Of a stretch of 38,115 nt of DNA, positions 27,106 to 33,957 are shown one piece after another (position 1 is the first letter of the stretch; each line of letters starts with the position of its first letter). The DNA is taken from positions 1-38,115 of IMG/VR virus record IMGVR_UViG_3300038425_000070; one strand, 5' to 3'. Position numbers and translations under genes: made by a program. The stretch is from a virus. Below the pieces are notes generated by a model that was not told the origin of the DNA, searched no databases, and was given only the letters and a program-made list of their open reading frames with translations.

Positions 27106-29046
27106 ATGCCAACCCTTGTTCTGACCGCGGCGAACACCGAAGCTGCGTTACTCGGGACCACGCCGCTCACGCCCTCCGCGACGATTGCCGCGACTCTCAC
27201 CGTCGCCACCACCGTCCAGATCACGGCGGCGATTACCGCGAGTGCGACGGTCACCGATGCGGCCACCGACCCAACCGAGGCGGTCGCTGTCGCCTCGTCC
27301 GTTACCGCCAGTGCAACGGTCGCGGGAACCAACGCGGAGACGGCCCCGCTCACCAGCGCGATCACTGCTTCAAGTGCTGTCTCTGGTACGAACGCCGAAG
27401 CCGTCTCCCTCACTGCCCCGCTCACCGCCTCGTCCTCAGTCGCGGCCACTGGGCCGGTCCCGGTCCAGGCGATCACCGCTTCCCTGACCTGCTCGGCTGC
27501 CGTCGCGGCCACGAACACCGAGGCCACAGCGCTGACCGCGCCGATCACGGTGAGCTCTGCCGTGGCAGGGACGAACGCCGAATCGGCAGCCCTTTCGGCC
27601 GCGCTCACACCCTCGGTCAGCATCGCCGCGCCGAATACGGAGTCGGTCGCCCTTAGTGCTTCCCTGACGCCGAGCGCGTCGGTCAGCGCCCCGAATACGG
27701 AGGCTGTAGCCCTCTCAGCGGCCCTCAGCCCTTCGTCCACGGTGAGCACTGCCAACACCGAATCTGTCGCCCTGACGGCAGCCCTGACGGCCTCTGCGAC
27801 CGTCTCAGGGACGAACAGCGTCACGCTGCCCATTACTGGCGCGATTACCGCGAGTTCGTCGGTAGCCGGGACAAACGCGGAGACGACGGCCCTCTCCGCT
27901 TCCCTCACCCCGTCCGCTTCTGTCGCCGGGACCAACACCGAGGCGACCGCGCTTTCGGCGGCTCTGACCGTCTCGGTAAGCGTCGCAGGGACAAACGCCG
28001 AGACGGTCGCGCTCAGCGTTCCCATCTCGTCCTCGCTCGTCGTCAGCGGCACAGTCACGTCGGGCGCCACCGGGGCACTTACCTGCGCGATTACGGCGTC
28101 CGCCTCGGTCGCGGGCACGAATAGCGCCACGCTGCCAGTTACCGCGGCGCTCAGCGTGTCTGCCTCAGTCAGCGGGACGAACGCGGAAACGACGGCTCTA
28201 ACCGCGCCGCTCACCGCCTCGGCCACCGTCACGGGCACCAACGCCGAGACAGCCTCGCTCACCTCGTCCATCGCCCCTTCTGCGGCCCTGACGAGCACGA
28301 ACACCGAATCGGTCGCCCTCTCCGTCTCCGTCTCATCCTCGGTTGCCGTCAGCGCCACGATCAGCTCGGGCGCTGTCACGGCTATCACGGCTGCAATCAC
28401 GGCAGCGACAGCGATAGCCGCAACGAATACCGAGGGGGTCGCCCTGACCGGGGCAGTCTTGGCATCGGCTGTCACCACCGCGACGAACACGGAAGCGGTC
28501 GCCGTCGCCGCGGCACTCGCCCCATCCGCGGCAGTCACGGCGGCAAACGCCGAGCAGGTCGCTCTCAGTGGCGCAGTCTCCGCGTCGGCTGCTACCACGG
28601 CGACGAACGCCGAGACGGTGGCCCTTGCCGTTTCGCTCTCCGCGACCGCGGCAGTCGGGGCAGCAGTCAGCCACACCGGACCGCTGACCTGCGCGGTTAC
28701 GACCAGCGCGTCGCTGTCGGCCCCGAACGCCGAGACGGTCGCGCTCTCCGGTGCGGTATCCGTGTTTGCCTCGCTCGCCTCGTCCGTGTCGAGAGGGGCA
28801 GCCGTCACCGCGGCGATTACCAGTACATGCGCCATCGCGGCGACGGTCACCGTTTGGGTCACCTCACCCGCCTTCTCGACGGTATCGAACCGCCTCGTGA
28901 CCAGCGCCTCGGCGTCGAACCGCCTTGTGACAAGCGCCACGGTGACGAACGTCTCAGTGACTAGAGCCTCGGCCGCGAACCGCGCGGTGACTATCGTGGA
29001 GGCGAAAGACGGACTGGTGACGGCGGCGGAAGGCTCGACGACATGA
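27106..29046 (+). CDS. 646-residue repeat protein, probable fibre
   Basis: The protein is built from about two dozen 20-residue repeats with consensus (G/A)TNAExVALTAxLTxSAxV, from residue 8 to about 565, with occasional 22-residue units. Alternating small and hydrophobic residues suggest a beta-solenoid or elongated beta fibre. The C-terminal 80 residues (SNRLVTSASASNRLVTSATV and following) form a different, shorter repeat that could trimerise or attach. No enzymatic motif. A long minus-strand open frame covers the same DNA, but this strand fits the operon and shares repeat units with the preceding gene. The ribosome-binding site before ATG is poor. Confidence 0.7.
   Translation: MPTLVLTAANTEAALLGTTPLTPSATIAATLTVATTVQITAAITASATVTDAATDPTEAVAVASSVTASATVAGTNAETAPLTSAITASSAVSGTNAEAVSLTAPLTASSSVAATGPVPVQAITASLTCSAAVAATNTEATALTAPITVSSAVAGTNAESAALSAALTPSVSIAAPNTESVALSASLTPSASVSAPNTEAVALSAALSPSSTVSTANTESVALTAALTASATVSGTNSVTLPITGAITASSSVAGTNAETTALSASLTPSASVAGTNTEATALSAALTVSVSVAGTNAETVALSVPISSSLVVSGTVTSGATGALTCAITASASVAGTNSATLPVTAALSVSASVSGTNAETTALTAPLTASATVTGTNAETASLTSSIAPSAALTSTNTESVALSVSVSSSVAVSATISSGAVTAITAAITAATAIAATNTEGVALTGAVLASAVTTATNTEAVAVAAALAPSAAVTAANAEQVALSGAVSASAATTATNAETVALAVSLSATAAVGAAVSHTGPLTCAVTTSASLSAPNAETVALSGAVSVFASLASSVSRGAAVTAAITSTCAIAATVTVWVTSPAFSTVSNRLVTSASASNRLVTSATVTNVSVTRASAANRAVTIVEAKDGLVTAAEGSTT
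27127..28790 (+). repeat. degenerate 60-bp tandem repeat array
   Basis: DNA encoding the 20-residue units of the fibre protein. Many units share GGGACGAACGCCGAG-like blocks, so slippage or unequal recombination could change fibre length. The boundaries are approximate because the terminal units are diverged. Confidence 0.75.
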
Positions 29047-29384
29047 ACTGCTACCCCGAGGGCTCCCTGGTCCAGTTCCAGAACATCTTCCGGGACGACA
29101 ACGGCTACCCCGTCGACCCCGAGGTCGTGACGTTCGCCTGGGGGCTGGGGACGCTCACGGGGGACACATGGACGCCGAGCGGGCCCCCGAACGCGCCGAT
29201 CACCTACTCCGGGGCCACGACCCCGGCGGTCGGCACCCTCGCCCGCGTCACCCGCGGCCATTACCTGACGTGGGTGGACGCGACAGGCGTGGCGAACGAG
29301 AACATCGCCGGCAAGTGGGTCGCGACCGGCACGGGCCAGGCGGAGAAGTGGGACTACGTGTACATCCAGGCCGCGCCGTTCTAG
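29043..29384 (+). CDS. small beta-rich virion protein
   Basis: A 113-residue protein starting with an ATGA overlap. CYPEGSLVQFQNIFRDDNG, DPEVVTFAWGLG, VTRGHYLTWVDATGVANENI and GKWVATGTGQAEKWDYVYIQ form an Ig-like pattern that I know from small phage proteins placed near head-tail joining or fibre genes, usually unnamed. Being translationally coupled to the repeat fibre, it may cap or attach it. It ends the fibre block; the palindrome follows 11 bp after its stop. Confidence 0.7.
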   Translation: MNCYPEGSLVQFQNIFRDDNGYPVDPEVVTFAWGLGTLTGDTWTPSGPPNAPITYSGATTPAVGTLARVTRGHYLTWVDATGVANENIAGKWVATGTGQAEKWDYVYIQAAPF

Positions 29385-29395
29385 GCGGGTGAATC

Positions 29396-29409
29396 CCCAG
29401 ACGTCTAGG
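29396..29409. repeat. 14-bp palindrome, copy 7 (one mismatch)
   Basis: CCCAGACGTCTAGG, with C for T at position 3. It lies in the 124-bp gap after the fibre block, directly after GCGGGTGAATCC, which partly resembles the promoter-like 16-mer at 13234 and 31716. It is followed by CAATC as in copy 3. Confidence 0.8.
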
Positions 29410-29461
29410 CAATCGGGTGATTAAGCAACGTCTGCTCACCAGGTATTTGCTATCCGTTCAA

Positions 29462-29500
29462 CAGCATATCCACGGCTTATGCTGCGTCGTCCCGTACCAT
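29462..29500 (+). promoter_or_regulatory. candidate leaderless promoter with inverted repeat
   Basis: CAGCATA (29462-29468) and TATGCTG (29478-29484) form a perfect 7-bp inverted repeat with a 9-bp spacer, 10 bp before a TANNNT box TACCAT (29495-29500). The box ends 8 bp before the GTG at 29509, consistent with leaderless expression. The inverted repeat occupies the -35 region, so a regulator binding here could replace or block RNA polymerase contact. Confidence 0.5.
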
Positions 29501-29508
29501 TGGGGGGC

Positions 29509-29736
29509 GTGGAGGACGTCATCACGCTCGCGGTGGTCGGCGGCCCGCTGAAGGCCGTCCAGATGGGCCGCGCCGTGGCGACGTTCTGCCCGGAGTGCGG
29601 CGATGACGAGGGCGCGGTCGTGTCGAAGTTCGCCCTAGTGGACTTCGACGAGCTGGCACTGAAGGCCACCGTCGTCGTGCTCACCTGTCGCGTGCACGGG
29701 CCACTCCTGGTGGTCCACGGGCCGCCGCCGCGCTAG
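29509..29736 (+). CDS. small zinc-binding-like protein
   Basis: A 75-residue protein. GTG 29509 was chosen from the spacing to the TACCAT box; an ATG at 29479 in the same frame lies upstream of that box and within the inverted repeat. The product has VATFCPECGDDEG (CxxC), then FALVDFDELALKATVVVLTC and RVHGPLLVVHG, giving a C-C-C-H set able to bind zinc. It is isolated between a promoter and a hairpin, so it is probably a single-gene transcription unit. Function unknown. Confidence 0.65.
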   Translation: MEDVITLAVVGGPLKAVQMGRAVATFCPECGDDEGAVVSKFALVDFDELALKATVVVLTCRVHGPLLVVHGPPPR

Positions 29737-29737
29737 G

Positions 29738-29768
29738 GATAGTTTCTGTCTTCAGAGCAGAAACTATC
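29738..29768 (+). terminator. 11-bp perfect inverted repeat, terminator-like hairpin
   Basis: GATAGTTTCTG (29738-29748) and CAGAAACTATC (29758-29768) pair perfectly around a 9-nt loop, starting 1 bp after a stop codon. The stem is A+T-rich for this genome and there is no clean T tract. A terminator is the likelier reading; a 31-bp operator for a dimeric repressor is possible because a promoter follows 40 bp downstream. Confidence 0.6.
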
Positions 29769-29804
29769 TGTATATCCATCATGCAAGGTGTCCGGCTGGT
29801 CGTG

Positions 29805-29817
29805 GTCCTACACTGAG
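29805..29817 (+). promoter_or_regulatory. candidate leaderless promoter, GTCCTACACTGAG
   Basis: The second copy of the 13-mer also found at 7126. Its TACACT (29809-29814) ends 8 bp before the GTG start of the head-tail adaptor gene at 29823, so the transcript would begin at or next to the start codon. It follows a hairpin terminator, fitting a new transcription unit for head-tail joining and tail genes. Confidence 0.6.
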
Positions 29818-29822
29818 AGCTT

Positions 29823-30851
29823 GTGAGCGTCCCCTATTCGCCCGCGCTGCTCGCCACGCCGGTCATCTCACCCGCGGTGGGCGGGTTCAATCGCGCCTTC
29901 CCCTACGTGTCCCCCTCGCAGTACGTGTTCACGCCGACGGCGATGGACCTGTCGAACCTGGTCACGGCGCCGGGCGCGAGCTCGGCCGACCAGACGCAGG
30001 CGCTCTCCGACCTCATCCGCCGCGCGTCGTCCGAGGTGGACCGCTACCTGTTCGGCGCCAGCCCGTCGGCCAAGCAGCCGAGCCTGTGCGCGACGAACGA
30101 CGTCGAGTCGTGGCGCTTCCCGGTCATCCAGGGGGAGCTGCGCGTGGTCTGCGACTACGGGCCGCTCATCGCGCTCACCGGCATGGACGTGGGCCTTTTC
30201 CAGAACGAGCTCCAGTCCATCGGGCCGAACATCGCCGCGCTGGTCTCGGCGCTCCGGCGCACGTTCATCGTCCCCGTCTGCGGCCTGCCGCTCTACTCGC
30301 CGCAGGGGCTGAACGTCGGGGGCATCGCGCGGACCGGCCAGCGGCTCTACGTCGTCTGGTCCTACGACAACGGCTACCCGCACACGATGCTCGCGGAGGC
30401 CGCGGCGGCGGCCGACGAATCGCTGGTCGTGGAGGCCACCAGCGCGGCGGGCGGCCTCATCGGTGTGTTCCCCGGCACGCAGCTCGACGTGCTCGACTAC
30501 ACGATGAGCGTCGCTTCCGGTGTGGAGACCGTCACCGTCGCGTCCGTCGAGGCCAACACGCCCGCCACCGGGCAGGCGACCGTCGCCCTGGTAGCGCCTC
30601 TCCAGTACGCCCACACGCCGCCTGAGGCCCCGGACTTCATCCCGGTCTCGGCCATCCCCTGGGCGGTCCAGCAGGCCGTCATCCACGCTGTGACGGCTCT
30701 GGTGAAGGGCCGCGGCGACGACGCCCTGCTCTTGGAGGGCGTCGGCGAGGCGCGGACCGGCGAGACGGACCCTGGCGAGAAGACGGTGGACATCGTGCGG
30801 GCCTTCAAGGCGCTCCAGTCCTACCGCACGGCCGTCAAGATCAAGACCTGA
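29823..30851 (+). CDS. head-to-tail adaptor-like protein
   Basis: A 342-residue protein. The N-terminal QTQALSDLIRRASSEVDRYL segment (about residues 55-77) and the C-terminal AIPWAVQQAVIHAVTALVKG helix (about 278-297) match the helical ends of connector proteins that attach below the portal; a beta domain with ESLVVEATSAAGGLIGVFPG and METVTVASVE-like strands (about 195-265) is inserted between them. It probably forms a ring joining portal to tail. The start is GTG without a ribosome-binding site, in line with leaderless translation. The stop overlaps the next ATG (TGATG). Confidence 0.7.
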   Translation: MSVPYSPALLATPVISPAVGGFNRAFPYVSPSQYVFTPTAMDLSNLVTAPGASSADQTQALSDLIRRASSEVDRYLFGASPSAKQPSLCATNDVESWRFPVIQGELRVVCDYGPLIALTGMDVGLFQNELQSIGPNIAALVSALRRTFIVPVCGLPLYSPQGLNVGGIARTGQRLYVVWSYDNGYPHTMLAEAAAAADESLVVEATSAAGGLIGVFPGTQLDVLDYTMSVASGVETVTVASVEANTPATGQATVALVAPLQYAHTPPEAPDFIPVSAIPWAVQQAVIHAVTALVKGRGDDALLLEGVGEARTGETDPGEKTVDIVRAFKALQSYRTAVKIKT

Positions 30852-31171
30852 TGGCCGCGGGCGATATCACCGTCGGTCGGCGGGTCGCCACGATGGACGA
30901 CCTCGAACTGCCGGGTGACTACGCTCTCGGCTCCGTCGACGACGACGGGGACGTTCGCCCGCAGATTTGGTTCCTGCTGCCGATTCACCACGGGGCGACG
31001 ATGTACGACCACGCCAACGAGGGGAGCGGGCTACACGGGATCTCGTCGCCGCCCTGGACGTTCCGAGAGTGCCCGGACGGTTCGATCGAGGTGCGCGCGT
31101 CGATCGCCTGCGGCCACCCGGTTTACTGGCACGGCTACCTCGATGAGGGCCACCGCTGGAGGGAGGTCTGA
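30851..31171 (+). CDS. conserved-looking phage protein of unknown role
   Basis: A 106-residue protein. The segment RPQIWFLLPIHHG, then GLHGISSPPWTFRECPDGSI, EVRASIACG and VYWHGYLDEGHRWREV corresponds to a family I have seen in actinophages and their hosts, without a known function. It is rich in His and Trp and could be a small beta fold. It sits between the adaptor and tail-terminator-like genes with one-base overlaps on both sides, suggesting a virion or assembly function, but similar proteins also occur as accessory genes. Confidence 0.7.
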   Translation: MAAGDITVGRRVATMDDLELPGDYALGSVDDDGDVRPQIWFLLPIHHGATMYDHANEGSGLHGISSPPWTFRECPDGSIEVRASIACGHPVYWHGYLDEGHRWREV

Positions 31172-31722
31172 TGGCCGCGCCCTTCCCCGGCCGCGCATCG
31201 CTCCGGGCGGCCATCGTCTCGTACCTGGAGACCGGCATCGCCAGCAACGCCATCGAGGGCCTGGGCACCGTCTACGCCCACCCGCCGAAGATCACCCCCG
31301 AGGGCGACTTCATCGTCGCCTCCGAGGACCCCGGCTCCAGCATGGGCACGGTCGTCTACGTCTACATCGGCCCGGCCAAGCACAAGCGGCTGGGCACGGG
31401 GGGACCCACTTCCGGCATCAAGGCGGCGCTCTACCCGGTGACGTTCATCTGCTTCACCCGCTCGGCGTCGGCCCAGTCCCAGGAGTGCGGCGCGGCGAAC
31501 GACACGTTCGTCGACTCGTTCCGCGCCTACATCGAGGCCAACCGGACGGCCGGCACCACGCCCGGGAGCGGGGCCGTCTGGCAATGGGGCGAGGGCGAGG
31601 CGTTCGGCCAGGAGGACATCGAGGAGGACTTCACCATGCCGCGCCTGCTCCGCGGGAAGATGGGCCTCACGCAGGTCTGGGGCACCATCACCGTGAAGGC
31701 GTGGCAGCAGTACTACGCGTGA
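31171..31722 (+). CDS. tail terminator-like protein
   Basis: A 183-residue protein beginning FPGRASLRAAIVSYLETGIA, followed by a beta-rich core with GTVVYVYIGPAKHKRLG, IKAALYPVTFICFTRSASAQS, a helix ANDTFVDSFRAYIEANRTAG and a final MGLTQVWGTITVKAWQQYY strand. This helix-sheet-helix order, length and position between adaptor and major tail protein fit tail terminator or tail completion proteins that cap the tail tube. Sequence identity to named examples is not apparent to me. TGATG start overlap. Confidence 0.65.
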   Translation: MAAPFPGRASLRAAIVSYLETGIASNAIEGLGTVYAHPPKITPEGDFIVASEDPGSSMGTVVYVYIGPAKHKRLGTGGPTSGIKAALYPVTFICFTRSASAQSQECGAANDTFVDSFRAYIEANRTAGTTPGSGAVWQWGEGEAFGQEDIEEDFTMPRLLRGKMGLTQVWGTITVKAWQQYYA

Positions 31723-31757
31723 ATCCCACGCCTCGACCCCGCGGGTGCGTAGACTCG
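31716..31757 (+). promoter_or_regulatory. promoter-like element, second copy
   Basis: CGCGTGAATCCCACGC at 31716-31731, 14 bp, then TGCGTAGACTCG at 31746-31757, identical in both blocks and spacing to 13234-13275. It straddles the stop of the preceding gene. The TAGACT box (31750-31755) ends 8 bp before the ATG at 31764, so a leaderless transcript for the major tail segment is likely. Confidence 0.65.
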
Positions 31758-31763
31758 GACTCG

Positions 31764-32000
31764 ATGTCCTTCACGTACAGGTCGGTGCTCGACCAGCGGG
31801 CCGTGTTCGCGGATGAAACGCGCGATGACGGCCGGACGCTCGAACTCGACCCCGGCGAGACGTTCGTGACGTTCCGCAAGCGGAACCACCGCTACCTCGC
31901 CCTCGTACCCCCGAAGACCCCGTCCCGACCCGAGCCATCTGAGGAGGTGACCGTGCCGGACGTTCCCACCATTGCGCCGGCACGACCGGCCATACCGTAG
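31764..32000 (+). CDS. small protein before the major tail gene
   Basis: A 78-residue protein. Residues 1-50 are a compact beta domain (FTYRSVLDQRAVFADETRDD, LDPGETFVTFRKRNHRYLAL), residues 51-78 a Pro-rich tail (VPPKTPSRPEPSEE...). There is no good ribosome-binding site; the ATG is 8 bp after a TAGACT box, as for leaderless mRNA. Small proteins with a GETFVTFRKR-type core are seen next to capsid or tail genes in actinophages, of unknown role. The major tail gene follows after 9 bp. Confidence 0.65.
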   Translation: MSFTYRSVLDQRAVFADETRDDGRTLELDPGETFVTFRKRNHRYLALVPPKTPSRPEPSEEVTVPDVPTIAPARPAIP

Positions 32001-32009
32001 GAGGCCGGG

Positions 32010-33059
32010 ATGAGCCACCGCTTCTTTGACCCGAGGTACGAGGAGTTCGCCCGTATCGCCCGCCGCTACGGGATGCGAATGGCCGCCGCGCCCAGCATCC
32101 CGGCGACCGAGAACGCCTGGATCGGCTACGCGGCCGAGTCGACGCCCGGCACCGCCGTCACCGCGGCGCTGTGGACGCCGTTGCACGACCCGGCCTGGGT
32201 GCCGAAGCAGACCTACCTGCAGGACGTGGGACTCCGCGGCGACCCGTCGATGGACCACGACGACGTGCTGGGCGTGGCCTCGGCGGAGATGGGCTGGAAG
32301 ACCAACCTGTTCGCCGACGCCTGGCCGTACCTGTTCCTGGGGCTGTTGGGGAGTGACAACGTGACCGGGACGACCGCGCCGTACACGCACACCCACACGC
32401 TCCTCAACAACACGACCGGTTCCCAGCCTCCGTCCTTGACCGTCTCGTACTTCGACGGCGGGCACGGCTGGTATGCACCGTGGACGCAGCTGACCAAGAT
32501 GGACATCGCGATGGCCATCGACGCCGCGATCGAGGCGACCATCGCCTCCATCACGCTGCCCTTCACCACCCAGTCGCTGTCGGGCAACACCTACAACGCC
32601 GAGCACATGGTGCCGTCGTGGGACACGTCGATCACCCTCGGCACGCTGACCTCGGTCGCGGTCGAGTCCTTCGACTGCTCCATCGAGCGCATGAACTCGG
32701 CTCCAATCCACACGGCGGGGCAACAGTCGGCGCACGCCAACTTTGCCGGTTCGATCCGCGTGACGGGCAAGTTCGCCTTCGTCTACGACAACAACGACAA
32801 CATCGCGCCGAACGTCATCACCGAGGGCCTGGAGCGGCTGCAGCAACGGCTGTACGTCGTGTTCACCGACCCGGTGACCTCGCACACCGTGGCGCTGCAG
32901 ATGACGACCACGCAGCTGGAGGACCCGAAGCTGGAGGTCGACAAGTCCTACCTCGGCGTGTCCTCCAACTTCCGGGCGGTCGCCAACGCGACGGACGCCT
33001 CCACTGGCACGTCGCCGCTCAAGGTTATCTGCACGAATGGCCAGTCAGTAGCGGCATAG
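32010..33059 (+). CDS. major tail tube protein
   Basis: A 349-residue protein with an AGGAGG site before the ATG. The segment AWIGYAAESTPGTAVTAALW (about residues 31-50) is the usual opening of actinophage major tail proteins, followed by WKTNLFADAWPYLFLGLLG, HTLLNNTTGSQPPSLTVSY, and beta strands with TLTSVAVESFDCSIERM and GSIRVTGKFAFVYD. It polymerises into the tail tube. The gene is followed by chaperones and tape measure in the standard order. There is no added Ig domain. Its stop directly abuts a palindrome copy, which may separate its strong expression from the next genes. Confidence 0.82.
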   Translation: MSHRFFDPRYEEFARIARRYGMRMAAAPSIPATENAWIGYAAESTPGTAVTAALWTPLHDPAWVPKQTYLQDVGLRGDPSMDHDDVLGVASAEMGWKTNLFADAWPYLFLGLLGSDNVTGTTAPYTHTHTLLNNTTGSQPPSLTVSYFDGGHGWYAPWTQLTKMDIAMAIDAAIEATIASITLPFTTQSLSGNTYNAEHMVPSWDTSITLGTLTSVAVESFDCSIERMNSAPIHTAGQQSAHANFAGSIRVTGKFAFVYDNNDNIAPNVITEGLERLQQRLYVVFTDPVTSHTVALQMTTTQLEDPKLEVDKSYLGVSSNFRAVANATDASTGTSPLKVICTNGQSVAA

Positions 33060-33073
33060 CCTAGACGTCTAGG
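33060..33073. repeat. 14-bp palindrome, copy 8 (perfect)
   Basis: A perfect CCTAGACGTCTAGG starting at the base after the major tail gene's stop codon. The chaperone gene begins about 29 bp downstream. It is followed by CATTTCACC. Confidence 0.9.
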
Positions 33074-33102
33074 CATTTCACCAAGACAGGAGAGTGGTCG
33101 AT

Positions 33103-33810
33103 GTGCGACGGATCGAGCTGCCGAGAGGCCGCTGGGCGGAGATAGCGGAGGAAGACGACCTCACCGTCCAGGAGCAGTGGGACATCGAGCACGCCGGGAT
33201 CGCCTCGGAGTCGGTGGCGGCCAAGACGACGGTGCTCCAGCTGGAGGAGCTGAGGAGCCTGGAGACGGCGCTGCCCGACGCGGCGCGCACCCTGGAGACG
33301 GACCTGCGGGCCATCGTGGCGGCCAAGTCCACGCCCGCGGCGCGGAAGCGCGAGGCGGAGGCCCGGCTGAAGCTGATGACCGACGCCCGCGCGACCAACG
33401 CGCTCGCCCTCGCCTACCAGAAGCTCGGTCCCGAAGAGTACGCCCCCATCGACCGCTTCGAGGTGGTGCGCGTCATGTGCTCCCTGCGCGCCTGGGACGT
33501 GACGGGACCGGACGGCCAGGTCATCCCCATTCCGCCCGACCGGACGCCGGAGTCGGTGGCAGCCTTCGCGCGGACGGTCCCCAACACGGTGATGAAGGCC
33601 ATCTCCGCCGAGACGGCGCGGACGAACGTCACGCCCACGGACTTCAACCGGAGCCCGGAGGCCGTGAGGGACCCAAAAGCCCCTACCGGAGAATCCAACG
33701 GCTCCGGATCGGCCGAGGAGTCGAAATCCGCGAGCGCGTCAACGGCACCCGCTACCGGCTCACGCTCACCCCGCAAGCGCAGCGCCTCCTCGCCGAGGAC
33801 CGCGAGCTAG
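33103..33810 (+). CDS. tail assembly chaperone (G)
   Basis: A 235-residue protein in the position and shape of the siphophage G chaperone: an IELPRGRWAEIAEEDDLTVQ beta-rich start, then helices (LEELRSLETALPDAARTLET; ATNALALAYQKLG) and a low-complexity Ser/Ala tail. It coats the tape measure during tail assembly. GTG 33103 was preferred because CAGGAG ends about 10 bp before it; GTG 33094 is only 1-2 bp from that site. A CCCAAAA slippery site at 33672-33678 allows a -1 shift into the T extension. Confidence 0.78.
   Translation: MRRIELPRGRWAEIAEEDDLTVQEQWDIEHAGIASESVAAKTTVLQLEELRSLETALPDAARTLETDLRAIVAAKSTPAARKREAEARLKLMTDARATNALALAYQKLGPEEYAPIDRFEVVRVMCSLRAWDVTGPDGQVIPIPPDRTPESVAAFARTVPNTVMKAISAETARTNVTPTDFNRSPEAVRDPKAPTGESNGSGSAEESKSASASTAPATGSRSPRKRSASSPRTAS
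33672..33678 (+). other. -1 ribosomal frameshift site CCCAAAA
   Basis: In the G frame the codons read GAC CCA AAA, so C CCA AAA is an exact X XXY YYZ heptamer. After a slip the reading continues AAA AGC CCC TAC into the T frame. This is the conserved arrangement for tail assembly chaperones between the major tail and tape measure genes. Confidence 0.88.
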
Positions 33811-33956
33811 TTCGCCTGGACCGGATGGTCCAGTTCTTGCTGGCGTTCCCGTCCTACACTGAGGATGAGTACCTGAGGCTGCCGTTCCGGAAGGTCGAGC
33901 TGATGATTGAACTGGCGGAGGTGGAGCGCCTAGCAGCGGCCGCGGAGAGGGGCTGA
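33678..33956 (+). CDS. tail assembly chaperone frameshift extension (T)
   Basis: This frame has no plausible start of its own and is read after the -1 shift, giving a G-T fusion of about 284 residues. The 92-residue extension begins SPYRRIQRLRIGRGVEIRER, then RYRLTLTPQAQRLLAEDREL, MVQFLLAFPSYTEDEYLRL and ELMIELAEVERL, mostly helical. In lambda the T part binds tail tube subunits while G coats the tape measure. A third copy of the GTCCTACACTGAG 13-mer lies inside at 33851-33863. It ends one base before the next gene. Confidence 0.8.
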   Translation, partial: SPYRRIQRLRIGRGVEIRERVNGTRYRLTLTPQAQRLLAEDRELVRLDRMVQFLLAFPSYTEDEYLRLPFRKVELMIELAEVERLAAAAERG

Positions 33957-33957
33957 C

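Noticed and set aside
26955-29261. A 768-residue open frame on the minus strand opposite the repeat fibre gene
   Set aside because: It lies against the operon direction, spans the ends of neighbouring + strand genes, and its repetitive Ala/Val/Glu sequence mirrors the repeats of the + strand gene. The + strand reading shares repeat units with the preceding gene.
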